Assembly (NCBI GenBank): GCA_009841255.1
Contig: VXMD01000013.1
Span: 65,034 to 129,033, forward strand
DNA length: 64,000 bases
Direction of reading: 5' to 3'
DNA from: Candidatus Poribacteria bacterium
GTDB taxonomy: Bacteria; Poribacteria; WGA-4E; WGA-3G
Shown here: positions 52,301 through 61,920 of the stretch, piece after piece
How the letters are laid out: each line of letters opens with the position of its first letter
Position numbering within the stretch: the first letter of the stretch is position 1
The notes under the pieces: generated by a model
The model's input: only the letters and a program-made list of their open reading frames with translations
The model's database searches: none
Told to the model about the DNA's origin: nothing
Position numbers and translations under genes: made by a program

Positions 52301-54575
52301 TATCATCGGTGCAACCAGTATCGGGTTGCTCGATGGTGACTACTATCTGAACGCAGAAATCTTTGACGTTATCTTCAATAAACAGATATATAATTTCGGT
52401 GCCATTCTTGCGCAGGCAAAGACCCAGTTCCTTATTAATACCCCCAGGTTCCTTGATCTCGCCGAGGTCTTCACGCTTTTCGGTGATCCGGCGACAGACT
52501 TGAAAATACCGCGCAACACAATGCAGGTCACGGCAGACATCAGTGCTGAGCAGGGACAGAACGTTTCTCACGGAGATACTTTTCTCACTATTTCTGGGAC
52601 ACTGCCGGATCGGAATTTTAGTGGAGATGCTGAAATTACTGTTGTTCCGACAACGGAAACCGCACTCTCAAAGGATGTAAAACTGACCCCGGAAGTCGTT
52701 TCTGTCATCAATGGGCAGGTCAACACAGAAATACGTATTCCCGCGGATCCTGATTTTGATGTCGGGGCTATCCAGGTTTACGCATGGGATGCGGATGAAG
52801 AGGCTTTAGGGCATACAACCTACAACGTCTTAGATCGTTATGTCAAGGGTGTCCGTCTTGTCCCCTTTCCGGTCGCGTCGAACCAACCGGCGTATCTTTA
52901 TGTAGAAGTCGTGGATGAAACCGCTATCGACGAAATAACGCTGTTTTGGAGTCTGGATGGTCACGAATTTTTCACGATTCCTGTTGCGCCACATGTTGGG
53001 AGCACCCATAGAAGCCAGCGACCTATTCCGGCGCATCCGTATGGAGAAATTATCGATTATTACGCCGAAATCAGCGTCAAAAGTGGGCGCACCTTTCAAA
53101 CAGAGGTAATCACCTTCGATGTCGGCTATGATGACATTGATATTGACCTCGTGGTGTTGGATCAGACCCTTGCCTGGGACACGACACCGCCGTTTACACT
53201 CTCAGTCCAAGTCCGAAACCGAGAGAAGCAAACGGTCCGGAATGTGCCGGTTCAGTTCTTTGCGAAGGCAGTGAGCGGTAACGCCGGTATCCCCAATCCA
53301 AACGTCAGTGTTGCACAGATGCTTGCAGAGCTCCAGAACGCCACACCAATCGGCGATCTCCAAATACTTCCCGAAGTTCTACCGGGTCACCAAGTTGCTG
53401 TCAGTGTTCCTTGGCAACCTCTCCCGGGTGAGTATCTCGTCACCGTCTACGTAGACCCACCCTCTGCCGAATTTCCACAGGGAAGTATTATTGAGGACCG
53501 TGAAAGGAACAATTGGACCTCGCGACAGTTTTCGGGTAACCGTATTATTCTTACACCCGAAACGTTCGATCAGCCGATTCAGAGTCCGGATGGTATCTTT
53601 CGGATCGCTGTTCCGTCGGGCAGTATACAAACCAGCACTATCCTGACTTACGCCGAAGAAGCTGTTACCATTACAAATCAGCCCGATATTGCCGCGGCAC
53701 CCGCAACCTCGAAAACCCGCGCCTATCAATTTGACGTGGAGGGATCGGGGGCACAAACCCTTTCTACGTTGACAGTAACCGCCACGTTTGAAAAAGAGGA
53801 CTTTCCGAAAAGTGGGGGCGATGTCCATATCTATCGACGCGACCTTGATAACGGGAATTGGATTCGGGTCGGCGAGGAAACAACGAATGGAAACACGATC
53901 TCTGCGGAGGTTAGGCTGCCAGGAACATTTGCGTTGCTCTCACACAGTGACACACGTCCCCCCGTGCTTGACTTAACCTTTGACCACCAAGGTTTCGTCG
54001 ATGGCGACTATGTTTCTGATACACCCACCATCTCGGCGCGGATTGAGGACGCAAATGGAATCGATTCACGACCGGAGCATATAATCCTCACCAAAAACGG
54101 TGAAAACGTCCCGCAGGACGAATATGTGATAGCGGCATCGTCTACCAGCAATAGCTTACTCTTGATAACCTATACCCCTGTGTTGGAACCGGGCGAATAC
54201 CGCATCCGGCTACAGGCACAGGACGCAAACGGCAATATCTCGGACACGGAACGCACAGCAACTGTCGCTGGGGAGTTTGAAATCGAAAATATTGCGAACT
54301 TCCCGAACCCGTTTGTGCCGGGAAGCGGGACTTATTTCGCTTATTATCTCACAGAAAGTGCGGACGAGGTAAGCCTGAAAATCTACACGATTACAGGTCG
54401 CCGCATTCTCGCCATTGACACACTGGATGCGTCCGTCTCCTTCAACGAATTCCATTACGACGGCTACGATGGTGATGGCGAACCGCTTGCGAATGGGGTC
54501 TACCTCTACAAATTTACCGCTCGCAAAGGGGATGTCCGTAAACAAAAGGTCGGGAAAATCGCCATACGAAAATAA
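49392..54575 (+). CDS. Gingipain-type (peptidase C25) secreted protease with C-terminal sorting domain
   Basis: 1727 residues if started at ATG 49392, where MYKRLPFLLIALFFSLN is a good signal peptide; ATGs at 49353 and 49359 are also in frame. Residues about 690-1060 are a C25/gingipain-like domain: DYIIITHNHFIQDVQPLADYRSQQG, PTYVFLIGDT, FPDMFIGRMPAN, then the catalytic dyad H909 (NYIGHGGGG) and C944 (SMTCYTG), and GDPATDLK. The layout resembles PorU-like C25 proteins, but type IX secretion assignment is not proven. The C-terminus (FPNPFVPGSGTYFAYYL ... GEPLANGVYLYKFTARKG) is a FlgD-like/sorting domain. Two repeat sequences lie in frame at 49641 and 50071. It probably cleaves proteins at the cell surface or outside the cell. 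Confidence 0.85.
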   Translation: MYKRLPFLLIALFFSLNTSPLPISNSETRSFGIAAAAPLPLRDQITRTSARSGAKVQREIELVSSTAQGVTIQLVIPKSDFFIAVGSQQSAVSERKPLLDENLLISEGFREPKAESQSISFPGCNFTTEFGTLRLPMQSTLIGVPPDVDFQLRVIDKDFSTRKIEANASASSEQRDKFFPQRLAEIREAGWIRENRVLPIQLNPVQYNPVRREVRLYHRLVVEVRFSRGEETSPLQTVQSPVLSTLSSGLHTESTAYDAIFTEMLVNPQSAMKWRSSPVSYLNARSAAAPSVISTGPRYRISVTKSGMYSITAQALAAAGARLEAITPATLRLTNKGKQIPIFVRGEGDKRFDPTDEIIFYGERQHGENSYIDPYSDENIYWLTWGAGPGIRMGAKTPLPNTSNTQSYKFFLTRAHIERDLQFRRFRHVNLTEGQTYAEFSQGLLQRHFRLTALPPLPDDSWFWAQLTAPALKTFHFQLPGVSETALATTVRVNLHGRSNTPHLCTIWLNDKIEFGEARWNGETEHQIQNQEIPQSFFNQGRNSIRVTNPVTPEAPIDIILLNWIQVDYWRDFKAAADVLPFAITPFWDETGAVNPGFEVELKNFTTPDIEIYGVDGTRYVGLSARVDDDAPGTYRVFFRSTQVRPKEASDPTVQYIALTRSQFRKPKISVDAPSDLRSTHNAADYIIITHNHFIQDVQPLADYRSQQGLRTKVVDVQNIYDEFNHGILNPAAIREFLNYAYHNWQPPAPTYVFLIGDTNINIKSELNFVPTMQVQIPGYGSSASDHQFVTFRGEDSFPDMFIGRMPANNRVDLRIFIERTINYETSSPVGSWHKRLLMLAGSDIRFHWQTTQLIAHNQLSGRYDTQRIYAPHTAEPVLTGDDTTLTPIGRRVIDGFNDGASIVNYIGHGGGGRWASSRMLDFADPEQNLTNISQLPLVISMTCYTGSFDGNKNSLVEELLRSENGGAVAIIGATSIGLLDGDYYLNAEIFDVIFNKQIYNFGAILAQAKTQFLINTPRFLDLAEVFTLFGDPATDLKIPRNTMQVTADISAEQGQNVSHGDTFLTISGTLPDRNFSGDAEITVVPTTETALSKDVKLTPEVVSVINGQVNTEIRIPADPDFDVGAIQVYAWDADEEALGHTTYNVLDRYVKGVRLVPFPVASNQPAYLYVEVVDETAIDEITLFWSLDGHEFFTIPVAPHVGSTHRSQRPIPAHPYGEIIDYYAEISVKSGRTFQTEVITFDVGYDDIDIDLVVLDQTLAWDTTPPFTLSVQVRNREKQTVRNVPVQFFAKAVSGNAGIPNPNVSVAQMLAELQNATPIGDLQILPEVLPGHQVAVSVPWQPLPGEYLVTVYVDPPSAEFPQGSIIEDRERNNWTSRQFSGNRIILTPETFDQPIQSPDGIFRIAVPSGSIQTSTILTYAEEAVTITNQPDIAAAPATSKTRAYQFDVEGSGAQTLSTLTVTATFEKEDFPKSGGDVHIYRRDLDNGNWIRVGEETTNGNTISAEVRLPGTFALLSHSDTRPPVLDLTFDHQGFVDGDYVSDTPTISARIEDANGIDSRPEHIILTKNGENVPQDEYVIAASSTSNSLLLITYTPVLEPGEYRIRLQAQDANGNISDTERTATVAGEFEIENIANFPNPFVPGSGTYFAYYLTESADEVSLKIYTITGRRILAIDTLDASVSFNEFHYDGYDGDGEPLANGVYLYKFTARKGDVRKQKVGKIAIRK
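49641..49672 (+). repeat. Spacer-type repeat inside the C25 coding sequence
   Basis: GCAGTCGGCAGTCAGC is followed at once by the near copy AATCGGCAGTCAGC. The same word occurs in the non-coding spacer at 18131. Here it is read in frame as IAVGSQQSAVSERK, a stretch rich in Ser and Gln. Confidence 0.7.
50071..50097. repeat. Perfect palindrome inside the C25 coding sequence
   Basis: GTAGGGGCGAGG and CCTCGCCCCTAC form a 12-bp stem with loop AGA, read in frame as SRGEETSPLQ. It is a dispersed-repeat type of sequence; the words GGCGAGGAGACCT also occur inside the 142-bp element. Confidence 0.8.
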
Positions 54576-55367
54576 TTTTTAATTATACCTTGCGGTTAAA
54601 CGACACGGTATTGAGATTTGACGGGCCCTCCTTAAGAGCCGCCTTCCACTACGTTTCAGGCTTGGTTTTTGGGATAAATGAGGTAGAAAAGACAAACATT
54701 AACTTTATTGATTTTCAGATGTGCGGAGAACCTCGATAATCCTTTCAAATAAAGCCCGAAAACATCTGCACACGCCCGGTAGGTGGGGTTTTGCGGCGTA
54801 CTCACCCAGGTTCATGCCATTAAGGAGAACCTGAATACCGTTGATTCATGCGACCTGCATTCTAACCGCACCGAGTTTGGCGTAAAAGTAATTACAGAAT
54901 CCACTATAAAATGTGCGATCCCCTATGATTCGCAAATTCGGTTGATATTGCTCTTTGGATGCGGTATGATTACCCTTAGATAATCCACATCGTAGAAGCA
55001 ATCACGCAATAAATTGTCTGAATCGCGGATTTACACGGATTAGGCAGATTTCGCGGATGACGCTCCAGCGGAATAGTATGTCTATAGAAAAGGATATGTT
55101 CAAACAATTGTACTCCAGCGGAGTGCTATGTATCGTATGACCTTAATTGCAGATATGATATTCAAATTCGGTAGGGCTTACATAGAGTGCTCTTTTGTAG
55201 CATAGGCTGTTAGCCTGTGCCACAAACCCTCTACATTTTTTAGACGCTCCCTATCTAAGGGAAACCCGTGCTTTAATCAAAATCGCCTAAGCCCTATTCG
55301 GTTAATATCTACTTTGGTGTTTCCGAGGATTTAGTGTCAAAGACTTTACACGCCTTGTGTGAGCATG
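54576..55367. other. Repeat-rich intergenic region between convergent units
   Basis: No gene I can support in 792 bp. Recognisable pieces are a decayed GGTAGGTG-GGTTTT ... AACCGCACC palindrome (about 54779-54872), TGAATCGCGGATTTACACGGAT at 55018-55040 (a common dispersed repeat type), and two GCTCCAGCGGA-type units (55062-55098 and about 55110-55135). There is also the copy of the GGCTGTTAGCC repeat listed separately. It separates the C25 gene (plus) from the nuclease (minus) and may mark the boundary of an inserted module. Confidence 0.55.
55193..55230. repeat. Dispersed GGCTGTTAGCC repeat, copy 2
   Basis: CATAGGCT and AGCCTGTG pair around GTT with one wobble. The copy at 37321-37358 is the same repeat in a more diverged state. 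Confidence 0.6.
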
Positions 55368-56486
55368 TCAGAAACTCCCGGGAACTTCCCAAATTATTGA
55401 AGTCTGAGTCGGTTTTGCCCGATAGGAGTCACCAGACTCTATTTTGAAGTCAATCAATCGAACGAAAGCCCCTTGCTTTAATTCTTCTAAATCTCCAAAT
55501 TGCTCAACTGATAGATTTAAAATCTGCCACTCCTGCGAACTTCCATCCAGTTTCCGATATCTGATCACTATGGAACGGTTTTTGCTTTTACCAGTTGTAA
55601 CCTTTAAAACTCGACCACTCAAACATCCGTATTCGTCAGTTCCAGGAATTGGTTGTGGATTCTCTTTCCAGAATGTGTTGCAAGCCCCTTTAAATTCACA
55701 GAAGGCACAACCATCCACAGAATACTGTGCCAATTCTGAATATGCCACTCCCATCTCAACTTTCGTGTTGTAATTTTCCTTTAACGCCTGAGCCTCTTCC
55801 GAAAGGGTTTTCACTTTTTGAAGATTAATTGGGATATGGATTACCTCATTATTTAACAGCCTGATTTCTCCTTTTACCGGCAATTCTCCAGATGTCTCCT
55901 TGATTATCGCTGCATAAAATAAAATCTGTTGTTGCCATAATTCAATCTTCTCTTCCCTGTTTTCCGGATCATTAGGTAGCTCGCCACTTTTGTAGTCAAT
56001 AATCACAAGACCATTTGCTCGCCGGAGGATAAGATCAGGTTTACCAGTGAATCCATACCTAACACTTTCAAATTTACGTTCACTTGCGATAACCTGTGTT
56101 TCAGATATGCCATGATTTAATGCAATTTCCTCACATCGGCGAATAGTGCGTGCTCGCAGCAAATAGTATTTTTTCCACCTTGTGATTGGCAACAAACACC
56201 TATCAAAAGGTGAAGCCTGCAATTCTTTCTTCACTTCATCCACAGTCTTATCCCACGTTGCTTTTGCTTGCGTTTGTAGATTATCACTATTCCTATGCAT
56301 CGTACTCGCTTTTTCTAAAACTCGGTGAGCGATTGTGCCTAACAATGCTGCCTTTGAACTTCTGGTCGTTTGCTGTGCTTTTGCTTGTCGGAGTCCTACG
56401 CGTAATGGACACTGTTTTAAAGTTGCAAACAGTGTAGGGGAGAGTTTGGTGATTGATCGGAGTTTTGGAAGGGATCGAAGTTGCAT
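55368..56486 (-). CDS. PD-(D/E)XK nuclease with four-cysteine cluster (Cas4/AddB/RecB-like)
   Basis: 372 residues. The nuclease core is H54 (GTIAHRVLEKAS), D151 (GKPDLIL), D164-x-K166 (VIIDYKSGEL) and the Q..Y motif in WQQQILFYAAII, i.e. the RecB/Cas4 group. Cysteines C26 and C260-x2-C263-x5-C269 have the spacing of the 4Fe-4S staple of AddB and Cas4. A C-terminal part after residue 280 (GRVLKVTTGKSKNRSIVIRYRKL) looks like a small beta domain. The start follows the helicase stop by one base (TAA-T-ATG), so it is coupled. It is expected to cut or resect DNA, probably with the helicase. It is the last gene of the visible operon. Confidence 0.85.
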   Translation of the reverse strand: MQLRSLPKLRSITKLSPTLFATLKQCPLRVGLRQAKAQQTTRSSKAALLGTIAHRVLEKASTMHRNSDNLQTQAKATWDKTVDEVKKELQASPFDRCLLPITRWKKYYLLRARTIRRCEEIALNHGISETQVIASERKFESVRYGFTGKPDLILRRANGLVIIDYKSGELPNDPENREEKIELWQQQILFYAAIIKETSGELPVKGEIRLLNNEVIHIPINLQKVKTLSEEAQALKENYNTKVEMGVAYSELAQYSVDGCAFCEFKGACNTFWKENPQPIPGTDEYGCLSGRVLKVTTGKSKNRSIVIRYRKLDGSSQEWQILNLSVEQFGDLEELKQGAFVRLIDFKIESGDSYRAKPTQTSIIWEVPGSF

Positions 56487-56487
56487 A

Positions 56488-59400
56488 TTATCCTGTTTGA
56501 TTCAATGTATTCATTACAACACTTACCCTACGAATAGCATCAAAAATGTTAATATATCCTACTTTAAATCCAGCGTCCTCAAGATCAACAATGACAGAGG
56601 CGATGTGTTCCCCTGCCCAATCTCCAGTTGACGCAAGTGGGTGATGCAAAATGAATGCTCTTCGTTGCGTTCGATCCTCAAAGACGGGCACACCATTGTA
56701 ATCCTTACGCTCAAGACTTGGACGTAACTCTATAAGGTTCTTTTCAACCAAATCTACGAGCGGAAACCAATAGTCTTTTCGAAGATCCATCTGATAGTTT
56801 TCGTTAAGACAGAGTTCTGCGACATCAAGTCCTAACCGCCAGTCGAGAAATGGGTGATAAGGCATGTTAGAATAGTCCCGCATGCAACCTTTGTTGTAAC
56901 AAGACGAATCGCAATCATCTCCATGTGCAATCAAACCTTTTGCAAAAGTATCATTGGGATTAAGCATATCACGAAGAAATATGAGCAGCCTTAGTTCACC
57001 ATTAGTATCTTCACCCAAATGACGGCAGTAACCTGCACCGTTTGCTAAGGCATCGGCAATGAAAACTTGTTGTTTATAAATTCCATCTTTTTCTACAGGT
57101 ATGGGGCGAATTTCAATTCGTAACTCCTCAGGGGATACATCCAGTCTACTTGCCACAAACTGTCGGAACAGGAATCCGAAGGAGTAAAGTGCAGCTCGCC
57201 AGTATTCTCCCATCTGATTTGGTAGAATACCCACTGGAAGCTCGTCAATCTCAATTAACAAAACATCTGTGGTCTTAGCAGCGTAAAGTGCAGATTCTTG
57301 CTTATATTCTTCCAAATCGCTTGTTTCATTAAAGGAATAACTATCGTTTTTATTGGCTAATTCACGACAAACTGCAGCGGATACAAGGGCTGCACTGTTT
57401 CGCTTTTTTTGCAGAGTAAATAACCGATCATTATTCGTGTTAATTGAAAGCAACTTTAATTTTTCTGCTGTTTCCCACAAGAAATTATGTTCCTGTTTTA
57501 AATCTGTAAGTGTGTCCGAAGGTAAGCGAGAATATGTTGAACGGGGTGTCCAATTGAAAGATTCATGGGCATCATCAGGTCTAAAATTGGTTAGGAAACC
57601 CTTCGGTTCAATTCCGCGAATTGGCTTGTATTTTTCAGAACCACAAATTTCGCAGTAACTGTCATTTTCACTGGCTTCCTCAAAAATTGCTTTGCAATCA
57701 TCACAAAATCCTATTATTTTTTGAGAGGCAATACCGCTATCGCTTACTATTCTCCCTTGTTCGCGTTTGTACGAGACAAGACCTATTGAGGTATGGATGC
57801 GCTTATCCTTTATAGTTTCTGATCCTGGGGCAAATTGGCTAATAGCGAGTTCAATGTCCCGGTCAACAACCCCTGATGTTGGAGGCCAATTGGAATTACG
57901 AGGCGTTTCATGATACAATAAACGCACACCTGTCGGGAATCCAAACATTGGTAGTAAACCTGATTCTGCAAGAACTTGGCTTAAATCATCTCCTTTATGT
58001 TTGTGATTTTTGACGCACTCGTTAATATTGGTTTCGAGTTTGTTGGTAACCCAGTCTATCAGATCTTCTGTTCCATTTTGAAGATTTGATTCTGTTTGCA
58101 GGATAAGCATCTGCACGATTTGTTGAAGCTGCCCTTGTTGAGTCTTGATCCATTCAGATAATTTCTTCCGATTAGCAACCCAATCGGCGACTTTTCCAAA
58201 CTCACCGTGGACGTTTCTTTCATTTGGGGTTTCTATCTCGGACTTTGGAAACACGTGGAATAAAACTTCCTTCGCCAATACTCGTCTGATAATATCCGAA
58301 CTCCGAAGATCCAGATATGGTGAGGGCGTTGGGGTATTCGTAATTTCACTTGTGTGCGAAAAATAGTGGTCATCATGGGTCCTCAGGCGGCAAAGTGTCA
58401 GTGAGTATGCTATTGGGTCTCCGCGCCGTCCCGCACGTCCCACGCGCTGTTGATAGTTGAAACGTTGAGGGGGAAAATTACCCATCATAACTATAGATAG
58501 TGCCCCGATATCGACCCCGGCTTCCATTGTCGTTGTCACGCTAAGAAGATCTATTTCATCTGTTCGGAGGTTCTCATTGTCAAGGATGACTCCTTGGAAC
58601 CATCGTTGTCGTTTCGGACGTTCCTCCGAATCTGTCTGTGCGGTTAATTCTTCACAATGGAAGCGGTGTGGCTGAACATCTGAATTGGCTTGATTGGCGT
58701 AATAATTGCCAAATTCTCTAAATGGATCTTCCTCTCTATCAATTTCTACCAATCGTTCTAAGCATTGTGTATTTGTGCAAATCCCACCCGCCTTGTAAAG
58801 ATGCTTGCGCCTACATTGAGGACATTGAAAGATCGTATCACTTTGTGGAAGTCGGAGATTGAGCTTTTCGACAAGGATAAGACTATTTTCAAAGCTCCCT
58901 GATGACTCTTGCTGTGCTTCAATTACTCTGATAACTTCATCACCAGGATATCCAATTCGTTCTGCCGATTTACTGATGTAATCTCGGAGAAAAGCTGGCG
59001 TTTCCATTTGATCGGTATAGGGATAATAAATCTTTGTATATCTTCGTTCACCAAGGATCCGGACAACCGCGGACATCATTTCAGACACATCAATTCCGTC
59101 AATTTGCCATCTATCTGAATCAATATACGGTTCACACCAAGCGAGTCCAAGCCCTTCCAATCCCATATCTCTTCGCGCGAACAAGAGTTGTTCCGTTATC
59201 ATTCTTTTTAATTCAGCATCAATATTTTCCGCAAGTTGGTTTTGATGATTTTCCAGTAAATGTCGTGGACGTCTTGATACAGCATCTTCATCCCAATTGA
59301 ACACCGATTCCCAATTATGCCTAATTGGTGTTCCCAGTCTACCGGCCACCTGAGAGGTTTCTACTCTGTTGCCGTAACCTCCAGGGTTCATACCGAGATT

Positions 59401-61920
59401 AATAAGAGTATCAAAGCAGTCATTCTGAAGAGCTGTGAATGGATAGTTGGTCCCAAGAGCAGTAAGTAGGTCCTCTTGGTTGGATGTCAAGGGTTCTTGG
59501 TCATAAAAAGCATCTTCAATTGAGTATAGCAATTCTTGTTGATCGGGAAATCTCTCGTGGAGACAGCGAAGTGCTTCTCTAAACATCCTGCGTGGATTTT
59601 GAAGATTGCGAATGATTGCCAGATCCTTATCCTCCGCCTGCCTTTTCATTGTTTCAAGGGCAATAAGTCTAATCGTATCCTGATAGTGGGACCACTGAAT
59701 TCCAACAGCATATTTCGCTGCATCCTGCCGACTATCAGAAAAGATAATGGTTTTCCGCTCTGATTGTTCTTTGACAGTCATTTGCAAGGTTTGGGTGAAA
59801 ATTTGAATTATTTTTTGTAAACCCGTCCTACTGGTTCGGAGTGTTGAATATGCTTGTTCTTTACCATTAACGATAATTTTTTCTGATTTGTATTCCCGTG
59901 AATCACCACAATTGGGACAAAACTTTGGAATTTCTGAGCACCAGTCCTCTGGATTGTCAATTTTATAGTAATAACCATTGGAATCAGATGAGGAATCTGG
60001 AATTAGTGTTCCGTCAGAAGGTGAAAACGCGGCAGGCGCCCACCCTCTCTTAACATCATTTTTTCTCCAACTATCTCTTTCAACTGGGCGGTTTATCTTC
60101 TGCCAAAAAATAGCATAGGTATTGTAATTCCGATCCCTAATCCCTTTTTCAGGTAAACCGGATAAGTCTTGATAGTCGCCGCTGATATACCAACCTTGAG
60201 CATCTTCTGATATTTTTTGCTTGTAGCCTCCAAGGAAAATATCCCCACACGTTTCACAGGTTAACAATTCTAGCACGCGTGATCCACACTTATCACATAA
60301 AACACGCCGGCTTGCGAATAATTTTCCGATAGGAATTTCGTTGTTCGCATCTCGGCAATTTGGATTACTACATGCCCATAATCCTTCAAAGTTTTTAAAA
60401 AAATAATGCACGCGAAGCGGCAACAGTGCTCTTCCTGTCTCAGGATCTTCCTGTTGGATTAGATAGCGAATTAGCCCACGGATAGCATTTGCGGAAATAC
60501 ATTCTGAGGTGATCTTATGTGCGGTTTGGCACATCTCTTCAACTGTTAACGCATGTAGTTTCCCATCCCGGTTGCAAAGTTGTGCTACGGCAGATTTGAT
60601 AATATCATTTGAAATTTCGCTTAATTGAGAGTACTCACCCCTATTATTACATTCACCATTTTCATTAAAAGTTTCAAACTGTTCTGCGTATGTGAGACAT
60701 TCCTCAAGTTCAGTAGTTTTATCACATTGTCGGGGTTCCCTGATAATTGCGAAGTCTTTGCCTCGTGCGAAAAATTGGCGAAGGTATTCGCGCCCCTCGC
60801 CGCCTTCAAGGGATGCACTTGATGCAATGACACGTAACTTAGAGGAATCAGGATCAAGACCAAGACGGTTAAACAGTGTCCGAAGCAAGTAAGCTACTTC
60901 TGAACCCGCTGTGCCGCGATAGGAATGCAATTCATCAACAACGAGATGGAAAACACTATCAGGTTCCTCCAGCCATTCCTTGGTTTTTTCAAAGATTGAT
61001 TGTTCCAAATCGCGGGTGAGCATGATGTTCAGCATAGAATAGTTTGTGATGAGAATATCAGGTGGATGTTCTTGCATATCCCAACGCGACCACATCTCAG
61101 CAGCATCATGATCAGTGGACGGAAAGAAATAACGTGTTTCCTCAGTTTCTTTAGCTTTTTCGGCTTGTCTCTGTAGTTTTTCAAGTTGGGATTGGAGCCG
61201 TCTAATGGTTGTATTCTTTTCCTCCCCTGGTACTGGAGTTAAACTGGTATATCGCCCAAAGTAGAAGCGGTTATCACCTCTATTAAGTTTTAACCAATCT
61301 CGCGCTTCATCGCTATCACAAGCGCGCCGGAGTCGCATGAGTTGATCTTCAACAAGCGCATTAAGTGGATACAAAATTAACGCGCGGACAGCAACTGGGC
61401 GATTTTCACCCTGACGCTGCGGAACACGCGCGCCTCTCAAACGTTCACGAGTTGTCCACCACGGATGTTCTGGGTTCCGTTCACCATAACTACCCCAACC
61501 CATAGATTCCTTGATGAGATAACTGAAAATTGGCAACAAAAAGCATTCTGTTTTTCCAGAACCCGTACCAGTTGTGACAACGACATCCTTACCCTCAATA
61601 ACTGATGTTTCAATGGCTTCTGCTTGATGCTTGTAGAGTGGACGATGTATTGGTGCGAGTCCGTCTTTACCTCCCGCTGCAAGAAACGCACCGAGTTCGG
61701 TAGGTAGTTGTAGGTTGTTACACAACTCTGATAAAGTTTGGTCTGAAGATGGATACGGAAGTATCGGCTCAAAACGAGGTTCTTGAAACAGTAAGCCTTT
61801 TTCGCGCAATAACTTATCTCTCTCTTCCTCTAATTTCTCACTATTGAATCCCATAATTGTTTGTATGTAGCGGATATAAGAGTCACAAAGCAGTTCATAA
61901 GTTTCAAAGGGATCTGACAT
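56488..61920 (-). CDS. Large DEAD/DEAH helicase with DUF1998/MZB-type C-terminus
   Basis: 1810 residues from the ATG at 61920, which overlaps the preceding stop (TGATG); a TTG one codon earlier is also possible. Walker A is GTGSGKT (about 119-125), Walker B is DELH (about 329-332), and the second RecA domain contains TTTMEAGVDIGAL and motif VI RVGRAGRRGD (about 1155-1165). Several CxxC zinc sites occur near 517-560, 1030 and 1410. The C-terminal third has DDCDSSCYNKGCMRDYSNMPYHPFLDWRLGLDVAEL (about 1660), the DUF1998/MrfA zinc-binding signature. Length and layout are close to DruE of Druantia and to the helicases of DISARM-like systems, though the partner genes do not clearly match either. 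It should translocate on or unwind DNA. Confidence 0.87.
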   Translation of the reverse strand: MSDPFETYELLCDSYIRYIQTIMGFNSEKLEEERDKLLREKGLLFQEPRFEPILPYPSSDQTLSELCNNLQLPTELGAFLAAGGKDGLAPIHRPLYKHQAEAIETSVIEGKDVVVTTGTGSGKTECFLLPIFSYLIKESMGWGSYGERNPEHPWWTTRERLRGARVPQRQGENRPVAVRALILYPLNALVEDQLMRLRRACDSDEARDWLKLNRGDNRFYFGRYTSLTPVPGEEKNTTIRRLQSQLEKLQRQAEKAKETEETRYFFPSTDHDAAEMWSRWDMQEHPPDILITNYSMLNIMLTRDLEQSIFEKTKEWLEEPDSVFHLVVDELHSYRGTAGSEVAYLLRTLFNRLGLDPDSSKLRVIASSASLEGGEGREYLRQFFARGKDFAIIREPRQCDKTTELEECLTYAEQFETFNENGECNNRGEYSQLSEISNDIIKSAVAQLCNRDGKLHALTVEEMCQTAHKITSECISANAIRGLIRYLIQQEDPETGRALLPLRVHYFFKNFEGLWACSNPNCRDANNEIPIGKLFASRRVLCDKCGSRVLELLTCETCGDIFLGGYKQKISEDAQGWYISGDYQDLSGLPEKGIRDRNYNTYAIFWQKINRPVERDSWRKNDVKRGWAPAAFSPSDGTLIPDSSSDSNGYYYKIDNPEDWCSEIPKFCPNCGDSREYKSEKIIVNGKEQAYSTLRTSRTGLQKIIQIFTQTLQMTVKEQSERKTIIFSDSRQDAAKYAVGIQWSHYQDTIRLIALETMKRQAEDKDLAIIRNLQNPRRMFREALRCLHERFPDQQELLYSIEDAFYDQEPLTSNQEDLLTALGTNYPFTALQNDCFDTLINLGMNPGGYGNRVETSQVAGRLGTPIRHNWESVFNWDEDAVSRRPRHLLENHQNQLAENIDAELKRMITEQLLFARRDMGLEGLGLAWCEPYIDSDRWQIDGIDVSEMMSAVVRILGERRYTKIYYPYTDQMETPAFLRDYISKSAERIGYPGDEVIRVIEAQQESSGSFENSLILVEKLNLRLPQSDTIFQCPQCRRKHLYKAGGICTNTQCLERLVEIDREEDPFREFGNYYANQANSDVQPHRFHCEELTAQTDSEERPKRQRWFQGVILDNENLRTDEIDLLSVTTTMEAGVDIGALSIVMMGNFPPQRFNYQQRVGRAGRRGDPIAYSLTLCRLRTHDDHYFSHTSEITNTPTPSPYLDLRSSDIIRRVLAKEVLFHVFPKSEIETPNERNVHGEFGKVADWVANRKKLSEWIKTQQGQLQQIVQMLILQTESNLQNGTEDLIDWVTNKLETNINECVKNHKHKGDDLSQVLAESGLLPMFGFPTGVRLLYHETPRNSNWPPTSGVVDRDIELAISQFAPGSETIKDKRIHTSIGLVSYKREQGRIVSDSGIASQKIIGFCDDCKAIFEEASENDSYCEICGSEKYKPIRGIEPKGFLTNFRPDDAHESFNWTPRSTYSRLPSDTLTDLKQEHNFLWETAEKLKLLSINTNNDRLFTLQKKRNSAALVSAAVCRELANKNDSYSFNETSDLEEYKQESALYAAKTTDVLLIEIDELPVGILPNQMGEYWRAALYSFGFLFRQFVASRLDVSPEELRIEIRPIPVEKDGIYKQQVFIADALANGAGYCRHLGEDTNGELRLLIFLRDMLNPNDTFAKGLIAHGDDCDSSCYNKGCMRDYSNMPYHPFLDWRLGLDVAELCLNENYQMDLRKDYWFPLVDLVEKNLIELRPSLERKDYNGVPVFEDRTQRRAFILHHPLASTGDWAGEHIASVIVDLEDAGFKVGYINIFDAIRRVSVVMNTLNQTG

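Noticed and set aside
54783..54983. A 66-codon plus-strand frame in the intergenic region
   Set aside because: It runs through decayed repeat sequence, has no SD and no family-like motif.
55368..56486. Calling the nuclease Cas4 and looking for a CRISPR array
   Set aside because: No repeat-spacer array and no other cas gene is in the window. The four-Cys nuclease fold is shared with AddB and other RecB-like enzymes.
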